A stretch of 64,000 nucleotides of DNA from Gymnothorax reevesii. Lineage: Eukaryota > Chordata > Actinopteri > Anguilliformes > Muraenidae. The stretch is taken from positions 28,939,001 through 29,003,000 of the forward strand of contig CM056574.1 in NCBI GenBank assembly GCA_029721435.1, written 5' to 3'. The notes under the pieces are model-generated. The model was not told the DNA's origin. It ran no database searches and saw only the letters and a program-made list of their open reading frames with translations. Numbering within the stretch: the stretch's first letter is position 1; each line of letters begins with the position of its first letter. Position numbers and translations under genes: made by a program. Below, in pieces: positions 33,025-46,157 of the stretch.

Positions 33025-34850
33025 GGCGAAATACACCCACCATGCATCGAAGGGGAAGTTACATCTGCCTCCCAAACGCCACCATAGAAATACAGTAATC
33101 ACTCAAAGACTCTCAGAGAATCCATTAATTTAACATCCAGTTACAGTTGGTTTACTCAATCTTGCATCTAGAGAAAGAGTGTATTCAATCAGGGCAATAT
33201 CTGGAGCTGAGGCATGATCAATACATCCACCATGCTTTGTCATAGTCACCATACACAGCTGTACTGCACAGTGATCCTTTCCTCAGACTGGCTTGTGATT
33301 TCTGGTGACGCGCATGACCACATCTTCCATCTGATGGGAAAGGGGTAGGCAATTAACAGGTGCTCTGGTACAAATAAATGTACTTGCCAAGTTCTTGTGC
33401 TTTTATCAAGGATACAGTCACAAATATTGTGCCTGTGAATCTATCGTACAGATTCAGTTTTAGGCTCTCGTTCATTAACCATTATGCGGTACCATATTCC
33501 AGTTTGTTCCCCGCAGCACCTGGCTAAGATAATGGGTACTCAGCAAATTACATATTTGCTTACTATTTGCGTAGAGTTTGAGAAATATGCCAAGGATGTT
33601 CACCCTGCAGGAGGTTGGATGTAGACTGCGTTCTTCAGGCAATGTAAGTTTCCAAATCAAGGCAAGTTTGTCTCTGTATCCATCTATCCTTTTCCTTTGG
33701 CCTCCTATAATAAATGAAAATATTCTTCTTCTATCCCTTGACTTCTAATGATGTTACTGGGGCACCATTGCAGACGCAGCCACCACTCTCCTCCATTTGT
33801 CTCTGTCCTTCGCCTCTCTGGGACTCTGCCGGGCTCATTCCTGTCCATTCACGGATGTTGTCATCCTACCTCTTTTGTTGTCGTCCTTGTTTGCAGTGAA
33901 AATATTACACTACGTAATTCAGCCAAGGAACTGGTTGCTCACTGAATGTGCAATTTTGTCTGTTATGTTAATGATGATTGACTGGTGCTGCCCGCAGAAG
34001 TTCAGCATATATATATATATATATATATATATGCAGGGGATATTTACGATATTGAGCATGCAGAGTTTTTTTGTAATTAAATGAATCAATGCAGTGCCAG
34101 TTGGCAAATTCTCACCTTAATCATACGATACTATACACTTTTTTGTTGTCATGGTTTGTGTGTATTTGCTTTTGGTGATTCTCGTCCCTGACGACATCGA
34201 ATCCTTTCTCCATTGGATTTTTAACCCAGCTGGCTGATAATATCTTGGCGGCGCTTCCCCGGAGTCAAAATAACCCGGAGGTCCGGCACACCCCCCATTG
34301 CTGGAGTGTCTGCTTTGTAGTTACTCACTTTGGCTTGAGATATCTGTAGTCAGGGTTTGTTAGACTGTATCTTATCTTTATTTCAGGGAAGCTCTGCTTC
34401 TTTAGCGATTTTCTCGCACAATTGTTTGGTGCCTTGTTATTTTCTCATTTATTGAGATTTCTTTTCCTCTGTTGTTGCTTGCCTTGTTTCTGGCACTTAG
34501 TGTTTCGTGCATTCAGAAACGCGAGCTTTTTTCCTTTCCATCCTCTCTATCACTTTCAGCCTCGCCGGCTCCATGCTTGGTGCACCTTCGCCTGCCACTG
34601 CATCTGAACTCCACTTTAACCAGCGTTAACAATGGTCCCCTTAGGGAAATTTGTCTTGGACTCCAAGAGCTGCACAGATGAAGCTGCCAGTTAATAACAT
34701 AGAAGAACAAAGATACAATTGCATCACCCACACATATTGCACATTCTCATATTGCACAAGACTCTCATATAAATATTTAAAAAGAGAGCACCGTGACATT
34801 GTTGCACAATCTGGCTACATCCTTATGAAATGTCATTTAAAACTCTAATT
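33025..34850. other. Non-coding stretch, no gene seen
   Basis: There is an (AT)n microsatellite near 34006-34032. GC-richer patches at 33760-33860 and 34180-34320 look repeat-like but are not recognised. No supported exon. Confidence 0.45.
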
Positions 34851-36345
34851 GAGGTGGGCACAACTGAGTTTTTAAAGCGGTTCAGTTTACATCCCTATCT
34901 CCTACCAGAGGGCAAGAGTTCATACTCAGGGTAAAGGATGTGAGAAGGATCAGATAAAGCTCGCCTGTTATGATTCTGCCTTTTGTCTCGAGCTTATTTG
35001 TGCTTGTGCTTTACTTTCGTTTTATATTTCAGCTTTCATTTCGGCCGTCTGACGATCCACTCCCACTCTGCCTTCAGTGATGTCGCGTGACTGCCTTCAG
35101 CATGCTTGCGTCTCGTCGTCCAATCACGTTTCCTCTTTCGGTTTTGGCTCTGGTATTTCATTCATTGCTTCCAGCTAGGTTTAATTCTGGGTCTCACGAA
35201 ACTCTGAGTGAATGCATTCTCTGATAGAATATTACTAACCTGTACTAACCAGCACTTATTTAAGGGTGATTATAAATATTTTGTCACGTAGTATTAACCT
35301 TAATTAAATCTAGCGAGTGCGTGCGATTCTGGCTTTTGTACATTCAGGCTGAGCTATCTCTGATTAACTGATTTAAAAGCTGTGCTTTCCTTCGCTTTTC
35401 TTGTGGTGCTTTTTACTTGTCACATTTAGATTACCTTAATGTAAACTGTTTAGCTTGATTTATGGTCTCAGCCTCTTGTCTCGAGTCACTATTGTTAACT
35501 TGGTTCTCATGTTATTGTTTATTAATCCCATGTGTTTCTGTTTCCTTCCGAGATTGCATTTCGAGTCCCCACCTCCTCTTGTGACTATATGTGGCAGAGT
35601 TGGGAGAGCGGATGTCAGACAGATCCTCTTATTGACTCAGTCTACTTAGTGAAATCTCAGTTCTTTATGCCTTCCGAGTTTCTCCTGTGTATGATTCCCG
35701 AGTCTGATTCTCTGCTGCGCCCTTGTCTTGTCTGCCCCGTGTTAAAGTCTCCCAGTGTGTCCGTCGGTTAGTTAGGTTCAGTTTTTGTTTTCTTAGTTTA
35801 TCCACTCTTGGAGTGAGTATTTCTGTTTCCCCCTGCCTTTGGCAGTGTACCTCAGTTCTCCCATTTGTTCAGTGCTTGTGCACGGTGTTTTGTTTCTGGC
35901 GTGTCTGCCAATTTCCCCTTAGTGTTTTGTGTTTAATAAACACTTCTGAATCGTGCACCTGACCTCTCCTGTTCCTTTGACCTCTCCTTACATCGCCGCG
36001 CTTGCCTGAGAACAGACTGTTCATATAAGGATGGCAGAGAAGTGTATTCAGTCCTCCCTACAATCTTAATGGCGGTCTGCACCAGACGAGCAAGTTTAGA
36101 TTTTAACTGGACAGAGAGATTACCGAGTTGAAGTTACTAAGATAAAGTCAATGGTCTAAAATCATTGTTTGCAGATAGACAGGGCTTCTTTGGCACAGAA
36201 GTAATAGTTGATCTTTTCTCGGGTGTAGGGACTGTGTGCTGATCTACAGACTTCTGGAAGACAGGACACCAGGCTGGTGTGAGCTCTACTGAAAAAGTCT
36301 TTCAAAGAAAACCAGAGATGCCATCTGGACCAGCAGATTTATTTT
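34851..36345 (-). pseudogene. CR1/L2/Rex-type LINE reverse-transcriptase relic, split by a solo LTR
   Basis: Read on the minus strand, 36345 to about 36080 encodes pieces of a LINE reverse transcriptase: KSAGPDGISGF, then TPAWCPVFQKSVD, then NDFRPLTLS, with stops. The reading continues from 36060 to 35998 (YTSLPSLYEQSVLRQARR). After the solo LTR it resumes at about 34960 (ALSDPSHILYPEYELLPSGR). That C-terminal motif is typical of fish CR1/L2/Rex-type LINEs. Stops and frame changes show it is dead. Confidence 0.75.
34961..35997 (+). mobile_element. Solo LTR, 1,027 bp, with 5-bp target duplication
   Basis: The LTR (34966-35992) starts TGTTATGATTCTGCC and ends CCTCTCCTTACA, with TG...CA ends. 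TCGCC flanks it on both sides (34961-34965 and 35993-35997). An AATAAA signal lies near 35934, followed by a short R/U5-like tail. It interrupts the LINE relic between the codons for ARR and AL. A diverged partial relative sits at 41053-41300. No internal retroelement is adjacent. The orientation follows from the poly-A signal. Confidence 0.85.
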
Positions 36346-39030
36346 TGTGCACCCCACTGAAAAGTGACCTGATTTGAAAGAGATCAACTATCAACCTAGT
36401 GCACAAAAGTCAGTACTTGAAGTAGATTTAAAAACATTTTCCACATTCCAAAGGAAAGTCCTTTGTAATCAATAAAGAGGTGTCTATGTAGGAACAGAGC
36501 CAAAAGAGGGACAGAAATAATAAACCACTCAGTTTTTCTAGTTGACTTGCGCTGTCATCATTGCATTGTCATCAATGCTTTGTCAGCTTATCTTCTTTTC
36601 AGACATCAATGTCAAATATTATTTTCTTATCAAATGTATATGGAAAATGAATGCTAACTGGGTGTTAATGGAAAGAAAGCTACCTAAGCGTTAAATCCAC
36701 ACTGCTCTAGTGCCGTCTTCTGTCTCCGCCATGGAGAAAGTTGTAAAACGTGTTCAATGTTTTCAGTACATTATGTGGTTACGGGTAGGTTCTCGGTGGC
36801 ACAATGTTGTTCAGTAAAGGAAATAACATGCTGTGATGGTACGGCATTTGGAATGTGGCGTCACCAGCCATGTCTAAAATCACAAATCAATTAAGGTATG
36901 AAGTTTGCATCCATGTAAACTAAACATCTGGGGTCCTGGTGGCGGGATCCAGGGACATAGCAGGAGAGATGCAGCTGATGAAGTGTAGTGTGAACCCGAG
37001 TGGGATGTTTTACTTCCTGTCTGTAGCTATCTGGAAACCCTCTTAAAATCCCCTCTGTTTTCAGCACCATCTGTTAACATTTCATTCTTTGGAGTATGGC
37101 ACTGTATCTAGTATCTGGAAAAATCAGCAATGTTATTTACATGAATGACCATTGCATTCTTGGTCTTTACTTGCTTGCTTGTCCCATCACAGAAACAAAC
37201 ATCCTGTGTTTAAAAAAAAAAAAAAAAGGCTTGCATCCAAAGTCAAACCTCAACTGGTGAGGACATAAGCCTTAATGCTCCTAACTTACCCTGCTTGTGT
37301 ACTGATGTATCATCATTGATCATCACTTGTATGTCGTAGCTGAGCCAATGTGAAAGCACCGAAAAATCATGGCTGCCACACCTGACAGCCGGGGATTGGT
37401 GCTGCTGTTTTTGTTTGTTTCTGATTCCGGGGCTTTTCAGACTCACTTGCTGCGTCATACTATGAAGGCATTTAGACATGCTTTACTGAGGGCAAATTTG
37501 AATCCCTCAGACAACAAAACCCAGTGTTGTTCAAAAGTATAATTTCTCTTCAGGTAAATTTGAGATATCTTTCCAAATACATCTCAACATTTCCTTCAGC
37601 GCTGTACTACATTTTGGATAAAAAAAAGATTTCGCATCTGGATCCCAAATGTACCCTGAAAGTATATAAATGTTCAAATGAGGAAAATATTTTTAAAAAT
37701 CAACGATGAAATATCAGCTGTTTTTTTGTTTGCCCCATGGTGCAACCCACCCCAGTGCATGAAGGCAGTGGAAAGGCCAGTCCCTCTGGGCATATCAGTG
37801 ATTACTCAAAATACTTGATCTTATCTTCACTCAAACATGATATGCAGAGCAGGTTCAGGAAAGTTTTTCCACAGTTGAATGCTCAAGGCTTTCCTGGAAA
37901 TGTACATTGGTTTGACTCGTCAGATGACATTTGTTATCTCTTACAATTCAAAAACCTGAAACTCTGAAAATGTGTTTTATTCAAAAAAAAAAAAAACATC
38001 TAGCAATTCCTTTGGTGATTCAGGAGTAATAATGTCTCCAGCATATTTTTTCTGCATTGGCCCTTGCAGTGACAGAATCATCTTCCCACAGTGATTAAAA
38101 CCAGTGCTTTGCTGTCAATTATCTATCAATGAGAAAAGAGTGGGGGATAAAATCATGCCTCTTTTTCCATCCTTGCCTCCTAGCACTCCAAGGAAATGTA
38201 GCCAATTCTTGCTTTTCATAGCACTTGATGTTTCTTAGCGTATATTTACGATTTATACTGTATCATGGCTCTGCACTGGCACAGCGAGGCAACATTTTGT
38301 GAAAGTGAAACAGTTTCCTAAGCGGAAGTGATCACTGGGACATAGTAACTTAAATTACTCAGGTGGAGGCACTTATGTTCTCTTTAACAGTAAATGGCAG
38401 TAGAAAATTGGCTCTGTTAAATTAATGTACTGTGAACTGGATCTCCAGGAAGAGCAATGCCGCTTGTAGCACCTGTGCTTCAGTATTAGAAGCAAACTTC
38501 AGGAAAAGCGTCATTGCCTTTAACAAATCAAAGTCAGGAATACTGAGCAACATAAGAAATACTCTTCACACCTGATTTGAAGAGTTTTTCTAAAATGCAA
38601 TAAGTGCCAAAATGACAAAAAATGAGATAATACTATTGAACGGAGCCGTGTTTCTTACACATGGTGCAAAAATCTGTTTTTAGAAATTTATACTATAAGG
38701 CGTCATTTTTCGGTCAAATTTTGTATTTTTCTCTAAAATGCAATGGGTGCCAACATAGAAAAAGCTGATTTACTCAAAATAAGTAAAATGGATATAATGC
38801 CTTTTGGAAACAAACTCTTCATTTTTGTGGATCCTCCATTTCTCGTATCCAAAGGAAATACCTAGTAAGTCACATTTTGATAGTTATGGAGAAAAATGGG
38901 ATACAATTTTCAGCCCCTGCATTAAGATTGGGAATGATACCGTTGAGATGTTTGGTGATGAAAAGCGCTTTACATCAACTGGTCTGAAAAACTTTTGAGA
39001 GTTATCCAAGAATATGTTACACGACTGGAC
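36346..39030. other. Non-coding stretch, no gene seen
   Basis: AT-rich, with poly-A runs at 37210-37226 and 37984-37996. Short ORFs have no recognisable domains. Nothing here can be supported as an exon. Confidence 0.5.
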
Positions 39031-39032
39031 TT

Positions 39033-39381
39033 AAAGGTGCACTATGCAAGTTTGTTTACTTTCACTTCTGTCGACATTCAAACTCAAACAAAACAGAGGT
39101 AGCCCGCCCCGCCCTCCCATAGTTCCCTACTTCCCATGCTTCCATAGCTGTCAACTCTTGTCGGTGATTGGCCGGGACAGTTTGTTATGTTATGGGGCAC
39201 AGCCTGTGCCCCTTGTGTTTATTTGCAGTTTTTGACGCCTCTGCGGTCTCCAGAGCCCGAGTGGTTTTTTTTTTACAGTGAATTTAGGGGCAGGCAGCTA
39301 GTGGATCGTGGAGAGATGTCGGCGAATTGAGACAAAAATATAATTGCTCAGAAAGTAAACAAACTTGCATAGTGCTCCTTC
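39033..39381. repeat. MITE with 30-bp inverted ends
   Basis: AAAGGTGCACTATGCAAGTT on the left is mirrored by AACTTGCATAGTGCTCCTT on the right; the match continues inward through TGTTTACTTTC. About 350 bp with no ORF. The 'AAAGGTGCACTATGCAA' end is a common fish MITE signature. The target duplication is unclear. Confidence 0.65.
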
Positions 39382-40345
39382 AATGTGACTTTTGTTTTAC
39401 AGTCAGAATTTCTGTAAGAATGCAACAATAAAACCTAGTAAGTCACAGTTCTGAGCAGTTCCCTCTGTCGATTTCACCAGCAATAATGTTGTCCATCTTG
39501 TTTTTGGAGGAAATTAATGAAGAATCATTCAATACAGAACAATCCACAGAAATTTATCAAATTGAAACACTGATGAAAGAGTACTATCATCCTTTTATCA
39601 GGTGGAAATATCCAGTCAGTTCCAAGACTGATCAAGTTGTTCCAAGTAGTATACACCAGTTAAAAACGAAACATATAAATTTCATTCCCAAGACAAAGCT
39701 ATTCCAAGCTTTGAGCATAGATGTAATCAGTGGTTCCATCTCGTCATCATAGGAAATCGAATAAAAGAGAAACAGCTTCAGCAACAGTAAAGTACAACCT
39801 CCAATCAGGGTAGCACAAATCTTTGCATTGAAAAATGGCTGCTCAGTCAACAGGTGACAACACGCCTTCCCCCTCAGAGGTAGACGGAAGAGAACACCCC
39901 AGCTGAACTCTACGCAGTAGAAATTTATCTAGATGGGAACAGATGAAACTAAGTTATGTTATATGCCTCAAAACTTTATCACAACATTCCAGCAGACCAA
40001 ACAAATTCAAGAAAATATTAACTCCCACCTAGCAGAGGAAATGAGAGAGAGAATAAGATGTGGAAGGATGGCGTTATGAATCTTTGGCTGAGACTATTTG
40101 TTTTACAGAATTTTTCTGCGGACCCTGAGGTTCAGCAATAAGATAATACTTCAGCAGATACTGCAGGTTTTCATTGAGTGGATTTGGGTGTTAAGAAAAA
40201 ATTGAGCTCATCCCTTCCAGAATCTATGCAATATCATTTTGTCTTCAAATATTCTGTGTTGAACCTTTTTCTGGTCATTTAATAGTAATGGAGCAATAAA
40301 GCAGGTTTTTGGGTGGTTTCACAAGATTTCTGTGTAATGAGTTTG

Positions 40346-40386
<41 letters not shown>

Positions 40387-40394
40387 CTCAGTTA
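39382..40394. other. Non-coding stretch with a (GT)n microsatellite
   Basis: A (TG)n tract lies near 40347-40381. An 88-codon frame at 39486-39752 has no recognisable domain and low complexity. No supported gene. Confidence 0.45.
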
Positions 40395-40690
40395 CTTCGG
40401 GGAGATTCTGTTAGCAAAACTCAGGATCACAAATGGAAGTTAGCCAAGGGTAAATTTAGCACTGATATCAGTAAATGTTCTTTTCATGCAGAGAATAATC
40501 TCAGTGTGGAATAGCTCGCCGAGCCGTATTGCAGAGGTACAAAACTCTGGCAATTTTCAAGACCAGGCTTGATTTAGTGCAAGACACAATTTAGTCCTTG
40601 AGTATCTTAAGTTCGCTTTTGCGATAGGAAAATGGCAAGCCGAGCTGGGCTGAATGGCCTGTTCTCGGCACTCATTGTGTTAATTGCAAT
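40395..40690 (+). repeat. LINE 3' end fragment
   Basis: The segment runs from ACTCAGGATCACAAATGGAA through AGTGTGGAATAGCTCGCC to GGGCTGAATGGCCTGTTCTC. It matches the end of the LINE relic at 41310-41960 and is a second truncated copy in the same orientation. The translation keeps GSQMEV/KLAKGKFST-like scraps with stops. Confidence 0.65.
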
Positions 40691-41052
40691 GCAATATTTA
40701 CAGTAAAAAAATGAGCTTGGCTTCAGCTTTCTCTGACAGGTCATGTTTGACGCACTGACTCCATTATTTTTACTATTCTCCTTTTATCAGTCCCCCACCC
40801 CTTCATTCATTTGTCTTTCAATACTTTCTGTATCTGAATGTGGGTCAGTCTTTTTGATTTTGCAGTTTCTGATGCCATATTAACATATTAATATAAAATT
40901 AACATCTTAAAAACTATGTCTGTATGATTCCAGTAATTTGTGGGTTGGCACCTGGCTGAACATGGCGGGGTTATAGATGAGCCTGACTTACACAGTAGAT
41001 GATGGACCACTTTAATTAATCTGCTTCGTAAAGCGCGGCCAGGTGAACACTC
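40691..41052. other. Non-coding stretch, nothing recognised
   Basis: AT-rich sequence between a LINE 3' end and a partial LTR. No exon, RNA gene or clear repeat is seen. Confidence 0.4.
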
Positions 41053-41300
41053 TGTTATGGTTCTGTCTCATGTTTGCTGTTTTGTGTTTTTACTTTTATA
41101 TTTGTGCTGGTGCTTTTTCTCCCCTGCCTCACTCTCTCACTTTATTTTTCAGCTAATATTCCCACCGCCTGATGATTGATTCTCTCTTGCCCAAACTCCT
41201 GTGATATCACGTGACAGCCTTCAGCATGCCTGCGTGTCGTTGTCCAACCACGTTTCCTCTTTCGATTTTGGCTGTGGAATTTCATTCATTGCAGGAACCT
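41053..41300 (+). repeat. Partial LTR, relative of the 1,027-bp solo LTR
   Basis: It starts TGTTATGGTTCTGTCTCATG and runs through ATCACGTGACAGCCTTCAGC and CACGTTTCCTCTTTCGATTT, closely following 34966-35180. The remaining three quarters of the LTR are missing and LINE sequence follows directly. Confidence 0.65.
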
Positions 41301-41960
41301 TCCAGGTTCTAGCCATTTTGCTGAAGCATTTAAAAATGCCAACAAGATGCTGGGATATAAAGCCAAAATTATTGTGTATATATCCACGGAGGTCATACAT
41401 CTCTTGTAAAACACATTCATTAGACCACATCTAGAGGATTTTGTACAGTTCTGGGGACCATAGTTTAAGAAAGATATAGACACCCTTAGAAAAATTCAGC
41501 GAAGAGCCACAAAGTTAATCCCAGGTGTAAAACATGAAAACTATGAGAAGAGGCTGAAGATCCCTAATCACTGTAGTCTTAGGTAAAGGACACTTAGGGG
41601 GGATCCGATTAAGGTCTGTAAATATGTTAAAAGGATTAACAAATAAATTATGAGGGATTACTCACGCCAAGTTTTATAAGTAGAACTCGGGGTCACAAAT
41701 GGAAGTTGGCCAAAAGTAAATTTAGCACTGATATTAGGAAATATTTTTTTCACCCAGAGGGTAACCTCCATGTGGAATAGCTTGCCTGACCATATTGTTG
41801 AGGCAGAGACCTTGGGAATTTTCAAGAGCAGGCTTGACTTAAAGCTAGATATCATTGAGTCATTGAGTATCTGAAGTGATAGATTGACTATAGTAATAAG
41901 AAACTGGGGAGCCTAGTTGGGCTGAACAGCCTGTTCTCACTACTTATGTTATGCTATGTG
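41301..41960 (+). pseudogene. LINE C-terminal reverse-transcriptase relic
   Basis: The frame encodes LRKIQRRATKLIPGVKHENY and EKRLKIPNHCSLR. After a stop it continues TLRGDPIKV, then SRTRGHKWKLAKSKFSTDIR and KYFFHPEGN, ending in the GGGCTGAACAGCCTGTTCTC tail. This is the C-terminal region of a fish CR1/L2-type LINE ORF2. Several stops and frame changes make it inactive. Confidence 0.7.
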
Positions 41961-43604
41961 ATGTGATGTTATGTTACTATTTGATCCTCCATCTCATAGA
42001 ACTGCCAGTGTGTTACAATTGAAAAAGCTGGCACACAAATCTTGAGAAAACTATCTGCCAAATAAACAAAATTTAAACAACTGTTCAAATTAAGTGATTT
42101 TGCATCTGCTTTTAATGAATTTAATACCATTTTTTCTCCTTTTTATTTGGTTTTATTTGCAATCACTTTCTTATTTTTTATTTTCCTGTCTCTGCAGCTT
42201 CCTGTCCTCCCATATTGATTGCCTCATTCCCCTTCAGTTTGCCTTGTGAATCTGACCGGATGAGTATCCAGTTTCATTTGCTCGTATCATGATCCGTAGT
42301 TAGAAACATCCCACCTGATTATTGATGCAGGCATCACTTGTGTCTATTTGTTGTTCAGTACGGAAATCCAATTTGAGCACTGATGTGGCCTGATTTACAT
42401 CTGGATTTACTTTCCTGTTTGTTGATATGGAGCCGCTGACCTTCCACTTCATTCTGCACCCCTTTTCACCTCTCTATCTGTAACCCTCTCCTTCTCTGTA
42501 TCTGTGCTTTAAACCTGTCCATTCGACATTTCACAGTTCCTGCGCAACTGTATACTTACTGAGACGTGACATTATTAGGCATCTCAGTCAAACATATCAG
42601 CAGGTTCAGTTCACTTGCACTGGTATGAGGCCAGGCACCTCATATCTCACATCTGCCATTCACAAACTCATGGATTTTCCAGCCTCTCACGCTGACAATT
42701 CAATCAAAAAACATCTATGATGTAGAAAATTACTGTCACCACAGGCAGTTTTTTTTTTTACACTTGACTTCCAGTCCACCAGGCTAAGCGACGTGACTCT
42801 TACTTGCCTCTGTGCACTGTGTGTTTTTCACTTGAATAAAATCCAATTCCTGAGTTCCAGTGTTGGGATGATTTTGCAGTGCACTACTACTCTCAATCTT
42901 TTTGTTGTTACGTTTCAGGTCATGGAACCCATTTCTGTGATGGTCACTCTGTTTTATTTAAGGAAACCAACACTTTGTCTCAGAAAACCCATTGTTCTTT
43001 TTATTCGGCTGTGAAGTGATCTCTCGTCAGTTCTGGAAATGTTTCTTTACAGGACTGACGTAGAGGTTGGAGTGAGATTTAACATTGCTATATGCATGGA
43101 ATTCCTACTCACACTTTTATCTAAGCCTGTGGGTGGGTGTTATGACACACAGGATTAAGTTGTCAAAGGGAGGACCACCTGCATAATGTGTGTTCATCAG
43201 GTGCTATTTATTGGCATTGAACCCTTTCTCAGCTTGGGAAGTAGCTTTAAAATTGTGGCGATTGATGGAAATTACCTCAATGGTACATTCAGACTTGAAT
43301 GGAAATCATTTTGCACAGGTTTCAGTGCGAGAGAGAGAAAGGGAGAGACTGTGCCACAGAGAGGCACAATCGTTGAATCCCTATTGGATTAGAAAAAAAA
43401 AAAATCTGGATGTTGTGTCTCTTGCCTCATGGGATTAGTAGCCTCATGGAGGAATTGATAGAGCTATCAGCACCACTAATAGCATATTTTTGGCACCCAA
43501 AGATCTGTTGATTGTGGAAATCCAATCACTTGTGATAATCATGTTAAGGCTGCGCAGCATTGAATTGATTGAATTGAGCATTAGGTATTCATCCAAAAGC
43601 AGGT
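41961..43604. other. Non-coding stretch, no gene seen
   Basis: A short ATGTTATGTTATG-type simple repeat is near 41945-41975. The remaining ORFs are short and featureless. Confidence 0.5.
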
Positions 43605-43945
43605 ATGACTGTCAGGGGTTTGCCTTGCAGTCCCTCCCACTCCTGCTGTCTTCGCTTACACTTCAACGAGCAACAGGTGTGGCTCGTTGAGGTGGAGGTG
43701 AAGGCAGAGTACTTTATTTATTTATTTACTGGCAATTGCAGCTGCATTCTGAGATTTTAGTCCTGCTGTTTTGCGCTGCTGCTCACCTGATCTTTTGATT
43801 GTCTTTTTTGTAAGTCTTTTTAAAAGTTATTTTATTTTTGTATCAGCATGTGCGTGTGGGTTCTATCTTCCTGCATTTGGGCTCCTGGTCCCAGTGCCCA
43901 CTGGATTGCAAGTTACATCCGACAAGACCAAACCATGACAATGAC
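43605..43945 (+). mobile_element. Solo LTR of a 310-330 bp LTR family, copy 3, with 5-bp target duplication
   Basis: The LTR is 331 bp (43610-43940), starts TGTCAGGGGTTTGCCTTGCA and ends AAACCATGACA. ATGAC flanks it on both sides (43605-43609 and 43941-43945). It carries the family stem CACTTCAACGAGC / GCTCGTTGAGGTG and a TTTATTTA-rich stretch after it. There is no internal retroelement. Confidence 0.8.
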
Positions 43946-45894
43946 ATGTATATGCAAATGAAGGAACCTGCTTTCAAGGGGAAAGTTTTAGAGTTTTTGA
44001 ACTTTACTTTAATTGATAAGTGAAAATAAGTTTGGTCACACCAAAATGTCAACAAAAGATCATCTTGGAAGGTAATCCTATTGTCACAGGCACGAGCACA
44101 AATATTTGTTCCTCCGTTTTAAAAGTCAATCATAATGACAATATTTATACTTATCATTTTTATTTTAAAAACTGTCCTTGTTTTATTAAATTGTTTCTAG
44201 CAACATTAAATGGGTTTTGGGGGAAAAAAAAATTTTAAATCATGAAACAGTCTTATTATAGCCCCAATAGTTTTGGTTATGATGTTATATAAGTGCGTAA
44301 CGAACAACATCTTGCAATGATATTGTTGATGAATTCTGATTTATTACATGTTAAACTGATGGGAAAGTGTAGTAACTACCCCAGGTGGAGGGGTTTGAGC
44401 AGTAAAGAGATCAGGCTCCATTTTCACTGCTTGGCTGACTAAGGAACACCTGAAGATCACCAGGAGAGAAAACATGAGTCTGATTCAGGAGAAGGAGGTT
44501 CTGAACTTGTTGTGAATTAAGTAATTTATGCTTTGTTTTTGTATGTTTTCAGTTTCATGATGTTTAGAATTATTTGTTTCTTTGTGTTAGATTTATTTCT
44601 AATGTGATTGTTCATGTTTCATGAATGCTTGTCTTTTGTCTCTCGCTCCCTTGTGTGTCTAAGTGTGGTGTCTTGTTTCCATTCACAGTCTTTTCCCCTG
44701 TTTTTTCTGGTTGGGTACTTCCTGCTTCTTTCTTCCTGTGCTTGTTAACTGTCTGCACCTGAGAATAGTTTAGCCGAGGCACTGGTGATTAGAAATGGGT
44801 AGGACTACACATTAGAGCAGAGTAGTTAGGCACGGTGATTAGTTAGTTTGAAGAAGCAGGGCACACCTACTTGCTCAGTCTGTCCTATCACTATCCTTTG
44901 CTGTTCTAGATTCTGCCTCCTCTCAGCTGTCCTTCATTTCTTGGGCTAAACACTCTAATTAGTTTGTTTATAAAGACCCCACTTTTCCGCTTGTTTTTGT
45001 CGATTCGTGACTGTTCCTCTGCCTGGTCTTTCCATTTCTGCGCTTTTTCCTCTGTGTGTGTTTCTGTGATTAATGAGAGTTTTTGTCTTTTGTGATTTTC
45101 TGTATTCAAGTAATTGATTGTATTCGTCGAGTGAGTGTGGTGAGTTTGTGAGTCTGCCGTTTCCCCAGCTCCCTTTATACTTTGACTGTTTAGTTTATTT
45201 CTGTCTCCCTCTTTTCCCTTTCCCCATTCCCTTAGATTTGTTTCCCTTCGTTTCTGTATTCTGTGCCGACTGATTTCCTTTTTTTTTTTTTTTTTACATT
45301 TTGCCTGTCCCTGACTACGATTGAGCTTTTCTGTGATATTCCTAATTTCTGGCTATTGACCTCATCCTTTTTTTTTTTTTTTTTTTGTCTGACCATGAGC
45401 AACGGTAATGTGAATAAAAGACGCTCTTCCGAGCTTGAGCCGCGATTGGAGTCTCCGTACGTTCATTACAAAACTGGCTTTTTTTTTCTGTCAGAAAATT
45501 GCCAGTAGGAGTCAGTGGCCATGTCCTGTCAGATCTCATTAGATCACAGCTCTCTCCTCCAGCTGGGAGGATGTAAACGGTTGAAACCACACATAAGGTT
45601 GCTGTTCTGCACCCCTGTGAGGCTGACCTATAAATGAGATTATATGCGATGTGAGTACAGATCAGCACACAGTGATCTAATCAGAGTGAGGGAGGGAGGG
45701 AGGAGCAGTGGTTTAAAATGAGGCTTTTCACCAGAGGACTACATAGGAACACTGATAGAGAAGCTGAGTCACTTGGAGAAAATATCCAAATATGCACATG
45801 GTGCATGAAAACTGAGATATAGCCTCTACAGTAACCAGTCAAGCAGCTATCCTGCTGTCCATGCCAGTGTGATATACTTAAGTTTACAATAATA
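43946..45894. other. Non-coding stretch, no gene seen
   Basis: Poly-T runs occur at 45280-45297 and 45367-45386. The pyrimidine-rich interval 44560-45310 has the texture of LTR or LINE 3' sequence, but I cannot assign it. No supported exon. Confidence 0.4.
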
Positions 45895-46132
45895 ACTAGA
45901 GCACTCGGCAACCGAGCACATGTATCCCCTGAAGGCCCCCCAGATGGTCCCAGAGTACCCAAAATCAATAGGTGTTGCGAACTTACCATAATACATGTCC
46001 CTGCAAAATTTGAAAAGAATCGGTGCGCTTTTGTGGGCTGTAGAGCATTCACAAGAAAATCTCTGTGGACGCGGCGGACGTGTGACGAGGCCAAATCCAT
46101 AGTATCCTCCGACCTTCGTTCAGGGGATATAA
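45895..46132. repeat. Interspersed non-autonomous repeat
   Basis: A segment containing ACTAGAGCACTCGG, CCAGATGGTCCCAGAGTACC, and GACGCGGCGGACGTGTGACG, followed by GGGGATATAATAATAA. It is GC-richer than its surroundings and has the feel of a fish non-autonomous DNA repeat. The minus-strand frame across it has no known domain, so I do not call it a gene. Confidence 0.4.
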
Positions 46133-46157
46133 TAATAACAGCCCCGCAAAGCAGGAG

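Noticed and set aside
45681..46100. 139-codon minus-strand ORF as a gene
   Set aside because: It crosses an interspersed repeat, has low complexity at one end and shows no known domain.
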